Assembly: GCA_902779075.1 (NCBI GenBank)
Contig: CACZAK010000074.1
Span: 1-49,585 of the forward strand
Reading direction: 5' to 3'
From: an uncultured bacterium
GTDB taxonomy: Bacteria > Verrucomicrobiota > Kiritimatiellia > RFP12 > UBA1067
DNA: 49,585 bases
Position 1 is the first letter of the stretch. The number at the start of each line of letters is the position of its first letter. The notes beneath the pieces are model-generated. The model was not told the origin of the DNA. It searched no databases and worked only from the letters and a program-made list of their open reading frames with translations. Below, piece by piece: positions 40,674 through 48,998 of this stretch. Made by a program: the position numbers and the translations under genes.

Positions 40674-42323
40674 ATGCAAAAGTGGCAACAGAACCTGCGC
40701 CTTGGTGCGTGTGCGGCGACGGTCGCGTGCATGCTGGTCGGTTTCACCGGCATGTTCATTCGTCTGCGCTATGTCTTCAGCGATCCGCTGGAGGACATGT
40801 CGCATGGCTGGTTGGTGCCAATCTTCTCGCTCTACGTGCTGTGGACGCAGCGCAAGGAGATTCGGGAAGAAGCTGGCGCGCCGTCCTTCTGGGGATTTCT
40901 TGCCTGTCTGCCCTGCATCGCCGTGGCGCTGGTCGGCGCGCGCGGTCTCCAGGTGCGTTTTGAACAGATGGGCTTCATCGGACTGTGCATGGCGGTACCA
41001 TGGGCCTTCTATGGCCGCCGTATGGCCAAGAGGTTCGTGTTCCCCGCGCTCTTCCTGCTGTTCACGGTGCCCATGACCTCCTATCTGGACGCCATCACGA
41101 TCCACCTGCGACTCTTAGCAAGCGGAACCGCGTTCGTGCTGCTGCGCGGTTTCGGCGTGGACGTGGTACAGCAGGGTACGGCCATCGTCTCGCAGGGGGC
41201 GCATCCGTTCTCCATTGACGTTGCGGAGCCGTGTTCGGGCCTGCGGTCGATTGTGGCGCTCATGGCGCTCACGGCCGCGTACGCCTGGTACACGCAGCCC
41301 ACGTGGAAACGCCGGGCCGCACTGTTCGCGTGTTCCGTTCCGCTGGCTATATTGGGGAATGTCGTGCGCATCCTTTCCATCTGTTGCGTGGCGGCGTTGG
41401 CGAACGCGAATTTCGCGCTGGGGTTCTACCATGACTATTCGGGCTATGTGGTGTTTATTGTGGCTATTGCATGCATGGTTGCGTGCGGGGAGGTGATTAC
41501 GAGGGTGTGTGGGAAGCGCGGCAAAGGGCGGGACGCCCGTTGTCCCAGTTGCGAGCAAGATGCCCGCCACCCCGAAGATGCCCGCCACCCCGATAACAAC
41601 GGGCAAGATGCCTGCAAGATACCTGTTTTGCCAGTTGTATTTGCAGTTGTACTGTGTCCTTTGATGTTGTTCCAGCGGATGACGCCGAACACGCAGATCG
41701 CCGATCCGCCGTCGGTGGCGTGGCCTACGTCGCTGGCGGGCTATGAGTCCGACGGCATCCTCTACTGTCAGGGCGAGAATTGCGCGCGCACGTTCCTCGC
41801 TTCGGATATACCCGGCGAGACCAACTGTCCCGCCTGCAAGGCGGCGCTGGACGGCCGGTCGCTCGGCGAGAACACGGTCTTGCCGAAGGACACAACGATC
41901 CTGAAGCGCGTGTACAGTTCGGATTGGGGACTGCATTTTCTCGTGTCTGCCGTCATCAGCGGGGCGGAGAAGAGTTCGATCCACCGTCCTGAGCTCTGCC
42001 TGCCGGCACAGGGGTTCCAGATGTCGAACCCGACGGACTTTGAGGTAGCGGGGCGTCCCTATCACGCCATCCAGCTCAACGGCCCGCAACGTCCGCCGGC
42101 CCTGCTCGCGTACACGTTCTTAAACCAGGCGGGCGTGCATACCGCGTCGCACCTACGGCGGATTTTCCTCGACACCTGGGATCGGTCGGTCCACAACCGG
42201 ATCGACCGCTGGGTGATGATTACCGTCCATGTGTCCGCACCAATGGGATTCACCCTAGATCGTCCGCGTGACCGCGCGGAGCTTGAGAAATTCCTGCGGC
42301 AAATCGGGGAGGTGCTGCCGTGA
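40674..42323 (+). CDS. Exosortase with zinc-ribbon and EpsI domain
   Basis: 549 residues. The N-terminal exosortase part (about 8-285) has eight or so membrane helices and the expected catalytic residues: Cys187 (AEPCSGLRS), Arg232 (NVVRILSI) and His253 (FYHDYSGY). A repeat-derived linker follows (about 286-320). A Cys4 zinc-ribbon-like motif comes next (Cys365, Cys370, Cys385, Cys388). The EpsI-type domain is at about 390-545 (SSIHRPELCLPAQG). Exosortases cleave and anchor PEP-CTERM proteins and travel with polysaccharide genes (family knowledge). Its GTGA overlap with the WecA-like gene supports an envelope role. No PEP-CTERM substrate was found in the window. Confidence 0.9.
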   Translation: MQKWQQNLRLGACAATVACMLVGFTGMFIRLRYVFSDPLEDMSHGWLVPIFSLYVLWTQRKEIREEAGAPSFWGFLACLPCIAVALVGARGLQVRFEQMGFIGLCMAVPWAFYGRRMAKRFVFPALFLLFTVPMTSYLDAITIHLRLLASGTAFVLLRGFGVDVVQQGTAIVSQGAHPFSIDVAEPCSGLRSIVALMALTAAYAWYTQPTWKRRAALFACSVPLAILGNVVRILSICCVAALANANFALGFYHDYSGYVVFIVAIACMVACGEVITRVCGKRGKGRDARCPSCEQDARHPEDARHPDNNGQDACKIPVLPVVFAVVLCPLMLFQRMTPNTQIADPPSVAWPTSLAGYESDGILYCQGENCARTFLASDIPGETNCPACKAALDGRSLGENTVLPKDTTILKRVYSSDWGLHFLVSAVISGAEKSSIHRPELCLPAQGFQMSNPTDFEVAGRPYHAIQLNGPQRPPALLAYTFLNQAGVHTASHLRRIFLDTWDRSVHNRIDRWVMITVHVSAPMGFTLDRPRDRAELEKFLRQIGEVLP

Positions 42324-44260
42324 CGCAGTTCTTCGTGAACCTTCTGGAGGTGTTGCAGAAGACGGCGCCCTACTGGGGGCTGTTCATCGGCACTTTCGCG
42401 CTTGGCTACGTCCTCACGCCGCTCTGCCGTGAGCTGGCCCGGAAGTGCGGCATGGTGGACGCGCCGTCCGCGCGCCGCATCAACAAGGTGCCCACCCCCC
42501 GCGCGGGCGGACTCGCCGTATTCCTGTCCGTTACGATGGCATTGTCGGCCTATATGCTAATTACGGGCGCGCGGTTATCCCCGCTTTTCCCGAACGAGGT
42601 CATCTGGCGGGTGATGGGACTTTCGGCGGCGCTTGTGGCAGTGGGGCTCGCAGACGACAAGTTCGGCCTTCCGCCGGTGGTGAAGCTGGCCGGACAGGTC
42701 GCCGTGGCGATTGGCGCGTTCTTCTGGTGCCATGCGGGATTCCGCACCGTGTCGGTCTTCCATGGACTGCCCGTGTGGCTGGATTGCGTCCTGACGACGT
42801 TCTGGATCGTGGGCGCGATCAACGCCTTCAACCTCATCGACGGTATGGACGGCCTGGCGACAGGCCTCGCGCTCATCGCCGCAATCGGCATGGGCGGGTC
42901 GCTCGCCTTCATCGGATACCCGCAGGCGACGCTCGTGTACCTCGCCTTCGCGGGCGCGTGCCTCGCGTTCCTGCGTTACAACTTCAATCCGGCGAGCGTG
43001 TTCCTCGGCGACACGGGGTCGATGTACATCGGGTTCCTGCTTTCGGTGCTGCCGCTCGTTATGAAGAGCGGCGACTCGCTGTTCGTCTCGCTCGGCGTGC
43101 CGATCCTCGCGATGGGCGTGCCGATCTTCGACACGACCCTCGCAATCGTGCGCCGGACCATCCGCGCCGTGCTTTCCCGCGAGCAGAACGGCTTCGAGGA
43201 GGGCAGCACGCACGTGATGCAGGCGGATACCGACCACCTCCACCACCGCATCCTGCGCAAGTTCGTCTCGCAGCGCAAGGCCGCGTTCGCGCTCTACGCG
43301 CTCGCCGCGTTCTTCGTCGCCGTGGGGTTCGGCGCGCTCGCGCTCCGGGACCGCGCTGCCGGACTGTTCATCGTCGCGTTCGTCGTGGGCGTGGTGATAG
43401 TGGTGCGCGACATGCGGCGCATCGAGCTGTGGGACGCCGGGCGCCTCCTGAATGCGTTCGCGCACGACCAGACAACCGCCGTTCGCCGCCGCCGTGCCAC
43501 GCTCGCCGTCCCGTTCTACGTGGTGATGGACGCGCTTCTGCTCATCGCCGCGTGGTTCCTCACGTCGCTTGAGCTCTCCATCCCCATCACGTCCGCGACC
43601 TGCCACACTCACCTGCCCCTCTCCGTGGTGCCGGTGTTCTTCGCGCTCGTGTTCTTCCACGCCTACTCGACGGTCTGGAGCCGCGCGCGCATCTCGAACT
43701 ACGTTCGCCTTGTCGTAGCCGTCTTCGCGGGCGTGCTGGCTTGCGACGCGGTCATCATCCTCATGGGCTACCCGCACGTCCACATGCTCGCTTTTACCGC
43801 GCTCTACGCGCAGAACGCCTTCTTCGCACTCGTCGCGCTGCGCTTCGCGCGCCCGATCGTGCGCGACTTGTTCTACGCCCTCGACAGCGCGCGGCTTGCC
43901 GACGACCCCGCCACGAGCCGCATCCTCGTGTACGGAGCCGGCCTCCGCTATTCCACTTTCCGCAGCGAACTGGTGCGCGGCGCCTCACGTAACAGCCGCA
44001 TTATCGTGGGGCTTCTCGACGACAATATCCTCCTGCGCGGACACTGCATCGGCGGCATCCGCGTGTGCGGTTCGCTGTCGTCCGCAAAGTCCGTTATCCG
44101 CGCTCTGCGGGCGGACACCGTGGTGATTGCCTGCCAGTTGACCCCGGTGCGGCTGCGTCTGGCACAGAAGGTCTTCGCCGAGGCGGGCGCTCGCGTTACG
44201 CTATGGAGCTGTGAAGAAAAGGAGCTGGAAACATGTCAGGATTCAACCGTGAAGAAGTGA
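42320..44260 (+). CDS. WecA/MraY-like phosphotransferase fused to a FlaA1-like Rossmann part
   Basis: 646 residues from GTG42320. The N-terminal half (1-330) is a membrane sugar-1-phosphate transferase for undecaprenyl phosphate: RINKVPTPRAGG, LADDKFGL, NAFNLIDGMDGLATG (catalytic Asp pair), FLGDTGS and DTDHLHH. The second half (about 390-640) has four more helices and a soluble nucleotide-binding-like part (ILVYGAGLRYSTFR, IVGLLDDN, GIRVCGS). It resembles the N-terminal region of FlaA1/CapD dehydratases without their catalytic domain. It probably starts lipid-linked polysaccharide or O-antigen synthesis. It overlaps the exosortase gene by 4 bp and malic enzyme by 28 bp. Confidence 0.88.
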   Translation: MTQFFVNLLEVLQKTAPYWGLFIGTFALGYVLTPLCRELARKCGMVDAPSARRINKVPTPRAGGLAVFLSVTMALSAYMLITGARLSPLFPNEVIWRVMGLSAALVAVGLADDKFGLPPVVKLAGQVAVAIGAFFWCHAGFRTVSVFHGLPVWLDCVLTTFWIVGAINAFNLIDGMDGLATGLALIAAIGMGGSLAFIGYPQATLVYLAFAGACLAFLRYNFNPASVFLGDTGSMYIGFLLSVLPLVMKSGDSLFVSLGVPILAMGVPIFDTTLAIVRRTIRAVLSREQNGFEEGSTHVMQADTDHLHHRILRKFVSQRKAAFALYALAAFFVAVGFGALALRDRAAGLFIVAFVVGVVIVVRDMRRIELWDAGRLLNAFAHDQTTAVRRRRATLAVPFYVVMDALLLIAAWFLTSLELSIPITSATCHTHLPLSVVPVFFALVFFHAYSTVWSRARISNYVRLVVAVFAGVLACDAVIILMGYPHVHMLAFTALYAQNAFFALVALRFARPIVRDLFYALDSARLADDPATSRILVYGAGLRYSTFRSELVRGASRNSRIIVGLLDDNILLRGHCIGGIRVCGSLSSAKSVIRALRADTVVIACQLTPVRLRLAQKVFAEAGARVTLWSCEEKELETCQDSTVKK

Positions 44261-45537
44261 TGAAATTCCACCGGGGCGGCAAGGTGGCCGTGACGCTGCC
44301 GAAGCCCCTCAAGACGAAGGACGACCTCTGCCTCGCGTACACGCCGGGCGTAGCCCACGCCGTGAAGGCGATCGCGGAGGACCCCGCGCGCGTGTTCGAC
44401 TGCACGGCCAAGCCAAACCTCGTGGCCGTGGTCTCAGACGGCACGGCGATTCTCGGTCTCGGCGACCTCGGCGCAGCCGCGTCCATCCCCGTCATGGAGG
44501 GCAAGGCCGTCCTGTTCAAGTCTTTCGGCGACGTGGACGCCTGGCCCGTGCCCCTCGCGCACTGCCGCCGCGACGGACTCGACACCGGCAAGACCGACCC
44601 CGAGCGCGTAATCGCCGCCGTCATGGCCCTCGCCCCGCAGTACGGCGGCGTGAACCTCGAGGACATCGCCGCCCCCGCCTGCTTCGAGATCGAGGACCGC
44701 CTCGACGCCGCGCTCGACATCCCCGTGTTCCACGACGACCAGTGGGGGACGGCCGTAATCGCGCTCTCCGGCGTGATGAACTACGCCGCCCTCGCGGGCA
44801 AGGCGCTCGGCGACCTCAAGATCGTGATGAACGGCGCGGGCGCGGCCGGCATCCGCATCTGCGAGATGTGCAAGGCCGCCGGCGTGAAGGACGTCACGAT
44901 GTGCGATTCCAAGGGCGTGATCTCCACATCCCGCACCGACCTCAACCCCTACAAGGCCCGCCACGCCGTCGATACGCCCGCGAAGACGCTCCAGGAGGCG
45001 ATTCGCGGCGCGGATGTGTTCATCGGCGTCTCCGCCGCGAACGTGCTCACGGGCGCGGACGTGCAGGCGATGGGCGAATTCCCCGCAATCTTCGCGATGG
45101 CGAACCCCGACCCCGAGATCGACCCCGCCGTGGCCGCCGAGGCGCTGAAGGGGCGGAAGTTCGTGATGGTGACCGGACGCAGCGACTACCCGAACCAGAT
45201 CAACAACGTGCTCGGCTTTCCCTACCTCTTCCGCGGCGCGCTCGACGTGCGCGCGCGTACCATTAATAAGGAAATGAAAGTGGCCGCCGCGCATGCGCTT
45301 GCCGCGCTCGCGCGCCAGCCCGTACCCGACGAGGTGAAGGCCCTCTACCCGAACGAGACGCTTGAATTCGGCACGGGCTACATCATCCCGAAGCCGTTCG
45401 ACCGCCGCCTGTTCGTGGAGGTGAGCTACGCCGTGGCGGAGGCCGCCGTCAAGACGGGCGTCGCCCAGAAGCCGGTGGACCTCGCCGCCTACCGCGCCGA
45501 CCTCGAACGCCGCAACGGCACATCCTGTTCCGACTAG
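44233..45537 (+). CDS. Malic enzyme
   Basis: Oxidative decarboxylation of malate to pyruvate with NAD(P). 434 residues, the short form without phosphotransacetylase domain. Conserved segments are YTPGVAHAVKAI, GLGDLGAAASIPVMEGKAVL, NLEDIAAPACFEIE, FHDDQWGTAV (metal ligand Asp pair), a Rossmann loop GAGAAG (201-206) and FAMANPDPEI. A GGAG lies about 9 bases before the ATG. The last residues (RNGTSCSD) do not look native: the DNA from about 45515 matches the 3' end of the TSCPD gene at 47720-47792, so the original C-terminus was probably replaced by a recombination. The catalytic core is unaffected. Confidence 0.93.
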   Translation: MSGFNREEVMKFHRGGKVAVTLPKPLKTKDDLCLAYTPGVAHAVKAIAEDPARVFDCTAKPNLVAVVSDGTAILGLGDLGAAASIPVMEGKAVLFKSFGDVDAWPVPLAHCRRDGLDTGKTDPERVIAAVMALAPQYGGVNLEDIAAPACFEIEDRLDAALDIPVFHDDQWGTAVIALSGVMNYAALAGKALGDLKIVMNGAGAAGIRICEMCKAAGVKDVTMCDSKGVISTSRTDLNPYKARHAVDTPAKTLQEAIRGADVFIGVSAANVLTGADVQAMGEFPAIFAMANPDPEIDPAVAAEALKGRKFVMVTGRSDYPNQINNVLGFPYLFRGALDVRARTINKEMKVAAAHALAALARQPVPDEVKALYPNETLEFGTGYIIPKPFDRRLFVEVSYAVAEAAVKTGVAQKPVDLAAYRADLERRNGTSCSD

Positions 45538-45583
45538 CTGTCGCGTGCTGGAGGCGGAAATCGCAAGCGAAATTCTCGTTTAA
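45515..45583 (+). pseudogene. Relic of a TSCPD gene 3' end
   Basis: CGCAACGGCACATCCTGTTC and, further on, CTGGAGGCGGAAATCGCAAG match the end of the intact TSCPD gene (from about 47726: CGCAATGGCACGTCCTGTCC, and CTGGAGGCGGAAACCGCAAA). The match has small indels and continues to a TAA at 45581-45583. The first part is now read as the end of malic enzyme. Confidence 0.65.
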
Positions 45584-45603
45584 GGCGATAAGAATCAAGT
45601 AAA

Positions 45604-47313
45604 ATGAAAATATCATCAATGTTCGCCGCACTGGCTGCTGTATTTGCATCTTTCGCGTGGGCGGGAACGCCGCGCGACGTCGCGTCGGCGGAGTGCGTGA
45701 GGGCTTCGTCATTCGGATTCGACCCCGCCGACTCCACCGAAATCCTCCAGAAGGCACTGGACTCCGGTGCGCGGAAGATCGTGATCGACAGGCAGCCGTC
45801 TCCGTGGATCACGCGTCCGCTCTTCGGACGCTCCAACTGCGAAATCGTGTTCGAGCGCGGAGTGGAAGTGGTCGCGAAGAAGGGCGAATACCTTGGGCGG
45901 ACAGACTCGCTCCTCGCTTTCAGGAGCGCGGAGAACGTGAAGGTCAGCGGCTACGGCGCCACGCTGCGCATGCACCGGGCGGACTATGCGGCCGCCCCTT
46001 ACAAGAAAGCCGAATGGCGGATGAACATCAAGCTCCTCAGCTGCCGCAACGTGACGGTCGAGGGGTTGACGCTCATCGAATCCGGCGGCGACGGCGTGTA
46101 CGTGGGCGTGGACGGGAAGAACGGTCCGTGCCGCGACATCGTGCTGAGGGATCTTGTCTGCGACCGCCACTACCGTCAGGGCATCAGCGTGATATCCGTC
46201 TGCAACCTCCTGATTGAGCGGTGCATCCTGAGAAACACGGGAGGAACCCCTCCTTCGGCGGGCATAGACTTCGAGCCGAACCGGGCGTGCGAAGAGCTTT
46301 CCGGCATCGTGATGAGGGACTGCGTCATCACCGACAACGCCGGCTTCGGCATTGAGTTCTATCTTGGGAAGCTCGACGCGTCCTCGAAGCCCGTATCCGT
46401 ACAGATAGCCAACTGCCGCATATCGGGGAGAAACTGCTTCTGGCTTTCCAGCGGGAGAGCGGACAAGACCTCCTGCGTGCGGGGAGAGATTTCATGCGAG
46501 AGCTGCGCGTTCGAGGACGAGCGCGGGAGCGCGATTAAAATCAAGGGCAAGCCAAAAGGTTCCGTAGTCGTCTCGTTTGATAAATGCCGCTTCTCGGATC
46601 TCCAAGCTTGCTCGCCGTTTCTTGCCGACGCCCCGGTACGGCGCGAGTTCCATGCGGCGGTTGCTCGTCCGTCCGATTCCTGTCCCGGGGAACTTGTGTG
46701 TCTCAAGCCGTTCCGTTTCCGCAATGGCGTGACGTACCGTTTCTACATGGCGAAGCCGGGCGAGGCAAGGTTCTCCGGCAAGTTCACCAAAGTCGGGAAG
46801 CCCGAATTCAATCCGAGGCCGGTAGTCGTCAAGGACGCATCTGGCAGGGCTTGCGCGTCATTCACTCTGAACGGTGATGCCGAGACGCCGTTCGTCTTCA
46901 AGGCGGACGCGGCTGGCTTCTACACCATGACAGCAGATGCCGGGAGCCATGCGTTCGGACTTTCGGCTACGTCAGTTCCGATTGCCGTTATGCCGGCAGA
47001 CGGACACCGCGCAATCTACGCCTCGGAGGGGACGCTCTTCTTCCGCGCCGCAGCCGATACGCCGTTTTTTGCCGCAGTTTCCGGAAGAGGCGAGGAGCGC
47101 GTCCGTGCGCAGATCGCAGAACCGTCCGGCAAGACGGTCTGGGAATGCGACGATATTTCAAAATGGACGGCATATCGCTCCGCCGCCCATCCGGCGGCGG
47201 GCCTTTGGCGAATCTCGTTCAGCCGTCCGACGCACCACTTCTTTGAGGACTTTTCGTTTTTCCAACAGGGGGCGTTCCCGGACTTGTTCCTCACCCCGGA
47301 GAAATGCTGGTAG
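45604..47313 (+). CDS. Secreted right-handed beta-helix protein
   Basis: 569 residues with signal peptide MKISSMFAALAAVFASFAWA. Residues of about 40-340 are pectate-lyase-superfamily-like beta-helix rungs (NVKVSGYGATLRM, NVTVEGLTLIESGGDGVYVG, CRDIVLRDLVC, LLIERCILRNTGG, SGIVMRDCVITDNAGFGIEF). The C-terminal part (about 345-565) is a beta-rich region without a recognised family. It could be a polysaccharide lyase or glycosidase; the acid/base residues cannot be identified from one sequence. No Shine-Dalgarno is clear before the ATG. A second, truncated copy of the same type of signal peptide occurs at 47399. Confidence 0.8.
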   Translation: MKISSMFAALAAVFASFAWAGTPRDVASAECVRASSFGFDPADSTEILQKALDSGARKIVIDRQPSPWITRPLFGRSNCEIVFERGVEVVAKKGEYLGRTDSLLAFRSAENVKVSGYGATLRMHRADYAAAPYKKAEWRMNIKLLSCRNVTVEGLTLIESGGDGVYVGVDGKNGPCRDIVLRDLVCDRHYRQGISVISVCNLLIERCILRNTGGTPPSAGIDFEPNRACEELSGIVMRDCVITDNAGFGIEFYLGKLDASSKPVSVQIANCRISGRNCFWLSSGRADKTSCVRGEISCESCAFEDERGSAIKIKGKPKGSVVVSFDKCRFSDLQACSPFLADAPVRREFHAAVARPSDSCPGELVCLKPFRFRNGVTYRFYMAKPGEARFSGKFTKVGKPEFNPRPVVVKDASGRACASFTLNGDAETPFVFKADAAGFYTMTADAGSHAFGLSATSVPIAVMPADGHRAIYASEGTLFFRAAADTPFFAAVSGRGEERVRAQIAEPSGKTVWECDDISKWTAYRSAAHPAAGLWRISFSRPTHHFFEDFSFFQQGAFPDLFLTPEKCW

Positions 47314-47398
47314 CGAAAGCAAATAAGCGGAGTCACGAGGAATTATAGTCAATAAAGCTTCTGTGCGTCCACCGTTCAAATCAAAAGGAAGCATGGAC

Positions 47399-47524
47399 AT
47401 GAAAACATCATCAGTATTCGCCGCATGCATGGTCGCATGCGCATCGTTCGCGTGGGCTGATACGCCGCGCCGCTCTCGGAAGTCGAGGAAGCCGCACGCG
47501 CAGCGCTTAAGTAACAGGCAATGA
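47399..47524 (+). pseudogene. Orphan signal peptide stub 1 (41 codons)
   Basis: MKTSSVFAACMVACASFAWA is followed by a basic stretch (RRSRKSRKPH) and a stop. The signal peptide matches that of the beta-helix protein at 45604 (MKISSMFAALAAVFASFAWA), and AAAGGAAG lies upstream. It appears to be the 5' end of a paralogue whose body has been deleted, fused out of frame to what follows. A small secreted basic peptide is the alternative. Confidence 0.5.
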
Positions 47525-47534
47525 GGTAAAAACA

Positions 47535-47792
47535 ATGAAAACCTACACAACGCAAGGAACATGTTCGCGTGCGATTGAGTACGAGGTGACGGACGGCGTG
47601 CTGACCTCGTGCCGCTTCATCGGGGGCTGTCTCGGCAACACGCAAGGCGTCGCCAAGCTCGCCGTCGGACGCAAGGTCGAGGACGTAATCGGCCTGCTCA
47701 AGGGCATCCAATGCCGCAATGGCACGTCCTGTCCTGACCAGCTTGCGCGCGCGCTGGAGGCGGAAACCGCAAACAAGGAAATTGTAGTGTGA
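47535..47792 (+). CDS. TSCPD domain protein (85 aa)
   Basis: A small single-domain protein with the TSCPD signature near its end (RNGTSCPDQLARAL) and further cysteines at TCSRAIEYEV, SCRFIGGC. The same domain forms the C-terminus of some B12-dependent ribonucleotide reductases; the free-standing form is of unknown function and probably binds metal through its cysteines. GAGG lies before the ATG. It follows the orphan signal peptide stub by 10 bp. A relic of its 3' end lies behind malic enzyme. Confidence 0.85.
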   Translation: MKTYTTQGTCSRAIEYEVTDGVLTSCRFIGGCLGNTQGVAKLAVGRKVEDVIGLLKGIQCRNGTSCPDQLARALEAETANKEIVV

Positions 47793-47855
47793 GGCAGTTG
47801 CGGTAGGGGCCGACCACCGGGCGGCCCGCATAGGGCTTTTGACGATCGGCCGCAA

Positions 47856-47927
47856 GGTAGGGCGAGCCCTCCGGGCGAGCCGCGTCCCGCCGAGCCGTCC
47901 CGCCGAGCCGCCGCAGCTCGCCCTACC
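47856..47927. repeat. GC-rich inverted-repeat element
   Basis: GGTAGGGCGAGC (47856-47867) is perfectly inverted at 47916-47927. Inside, CCCGCCGAGCCG occurs twice. Partial copies lie at 48908-48936 and, inverted, at 7160-7182. No gene lies in 47793-47978. Confidence 0.7.
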
Positions 47928-47978
47928 CCATCGACAATCCTTTGACTTTACAATAGCCAATTTTAAAAGGAGATTCAA

Positions 47979-48077
47979 ATGAACATCAAGAAACTAATAA
48001 CAGCTGGAATCATGGCGACGGTGGCGGTATGCGCGCGGGCTGGGACGGAGACGGCCGGCGGCTATATGTGGGCGTGA
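47979..48077 (+). pseudogene. Orphan signal peptide stub 2 (32 codons)
   Basis: AAAAGGAGATTCAA precedes the ATG, and the product MNIKKLITAGIMATVAVCAR is a good signal peptide that stops after 12 more residues. Translation signals look intact but no mature protein follows. It is best read as a second 5' remnant of a secreted-protein gene. Confidence 0.45.
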
Positions 48078-48109
48078 CAAAATCAACGGCGGCATGGCGG
48101 AAAATATGG

Positions 48110-48115
48110 TATAAT
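48110..48115 (+). promoter_or_regulatory. -10 box of the PIN module
   Basis: TATAAT in ATATGGTATAATATT lies 28 bp before the antitoxin ATG; AAAAGGAG follows at 48131-48138. Confidence 0.6.
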
Positions 48116-48143
48116 ATTTTCATACCCTTCAAAAGGAGTTTTT

Positions 48144-48422
48144 ATGATGAGAACATTGGACATCCCGGAGAGGCTGTGCCGACGGGTCGAAAGACGCATC
48201 GGCAGTATTGGCTATACGCTTCCGAAACTGACGGTCAAGCTTTATACGATCTGGCTGGACGGGGGAATCAAGTTGGACGATGAACCAGTCAGAGCTCCCT
48301 TGTCTTCAGAATATACCGACATATTCGGAATTGTGAAGGATGAGATAGATCCGGCTGCTCCGCACGACATGAACTCAATCCGCGCCAATATCGCCAGCCG
48401 CCGAAAGGACTACGCACGATGA
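48144..48422 (+). CDS. Antitoxin-like partner of a PIN protein
   Basis: 92 residues. The N-terminal MRTLDIPERLCRRVERRIG and a predicted helix (LPKLTVKLYTIWLDGG) fit a small DNA-binding antitoxin, but no family motif is certain. AAAAGGAG lies 5 bp before the first of two adjacent ATG codons. Its TGA overlaps the ATG of the PIN gene (ATGA at 48419), the classic arrangement of VapBC-type pairs. It looks intact, whereas the toxin gene carries a stop codon. Confidence 0.6.
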   Translation: MMRTLDIPERLCRRVERRIGSIGYTLPKLTVKLYTIWLDGGIKLDDEPVRAPLSSEYTDIFGIVKDEIDPAAPHDMNSIRANIASRRKDYAR

Positions 48423-48844
48423 GATATGGAGCCGATACATCCATTATCTTGCGTGTCCTGACAGGGCGTCCGTCTTCGCTTGCGGCGATTGTGCGGAAAC
48501 GGCTTGAGTCGTTGTGGTTGTAGGGAGAGATTCTCGATGTGTGCGACTTGGTTGTTTCCGAGACATATTTCGCATTGCAGCATTCGTATGGATTGACGAA
48601 GGATAGCGCTCTGAATGCTCTGTCGAAGCTGTCGGTCCACCCAGGTTTTCGGTTTTCGGATCAAGTAGTCGCGGCGCTCCGAACAGAGAATCTAGCAAGG
48701 GCTAAACCGGGATTCCTCGACAGGGTCATTCATGGAACGTATGTCGCCGGTGGCGATTCTGTAATGCTGACGTGCGAGAAGGGGTCGAGGAAACTTGCAA
48801 ATGTTGAAGTGATTAAAGATGTAGCAAAAGGAGGTCGGCAATAA
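48419..48844 (+). pseudogene. VapC-like PIN toxin with an in-frame TAG
   Basis: The frame starts MRYGADTSIILRVLTGRP, with the first PIN aspartate (Asp6). It meets TAG at codon 35 (48521-48523) and then continues without frameshift: GEILDVCDLVVSETYFALQH (second acidic residue), PGFLDRVIHGTYV near the end, and TCEKGSRKLANVEVI. All parts of a PIN RNase of about 140 residues are present, so the only defect seen is the amber codon. A GTG at 48539 could restart, but without the first aspartate. It is probably inactive unless the stop is read through. Confidence 0.75.
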
Positions 48845-48907
48845 TGGTTAGGATTCAATCTCTTCCGGCTTCTCCATCCAACAGGTTCATGCACAACGCG
48901 CGGCCGT

Positions 48908-48975
48908 AAGGTAGGGCGAGGCGTCCCGCCGAGCCGTTCGCGGCCCCACTGGGAGGGTCGCGCTTGTCGCGACCG
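48908..48975 (+). repeat. Dispersed repeat pair
   Basis: AAGGTAGGGCGAGGCGTCCC and CGCCGAGCCG (48908-48936) copy part of the element at 47856. GGGAGGGTCGCG-CTTGT-CGCGACC (48951-48974) is a variant of the palindrome at 37903. Confidence 0.65.
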
Positions 48976-48998
48976 CCTTGCGCCTAGAAGAAAAAACA

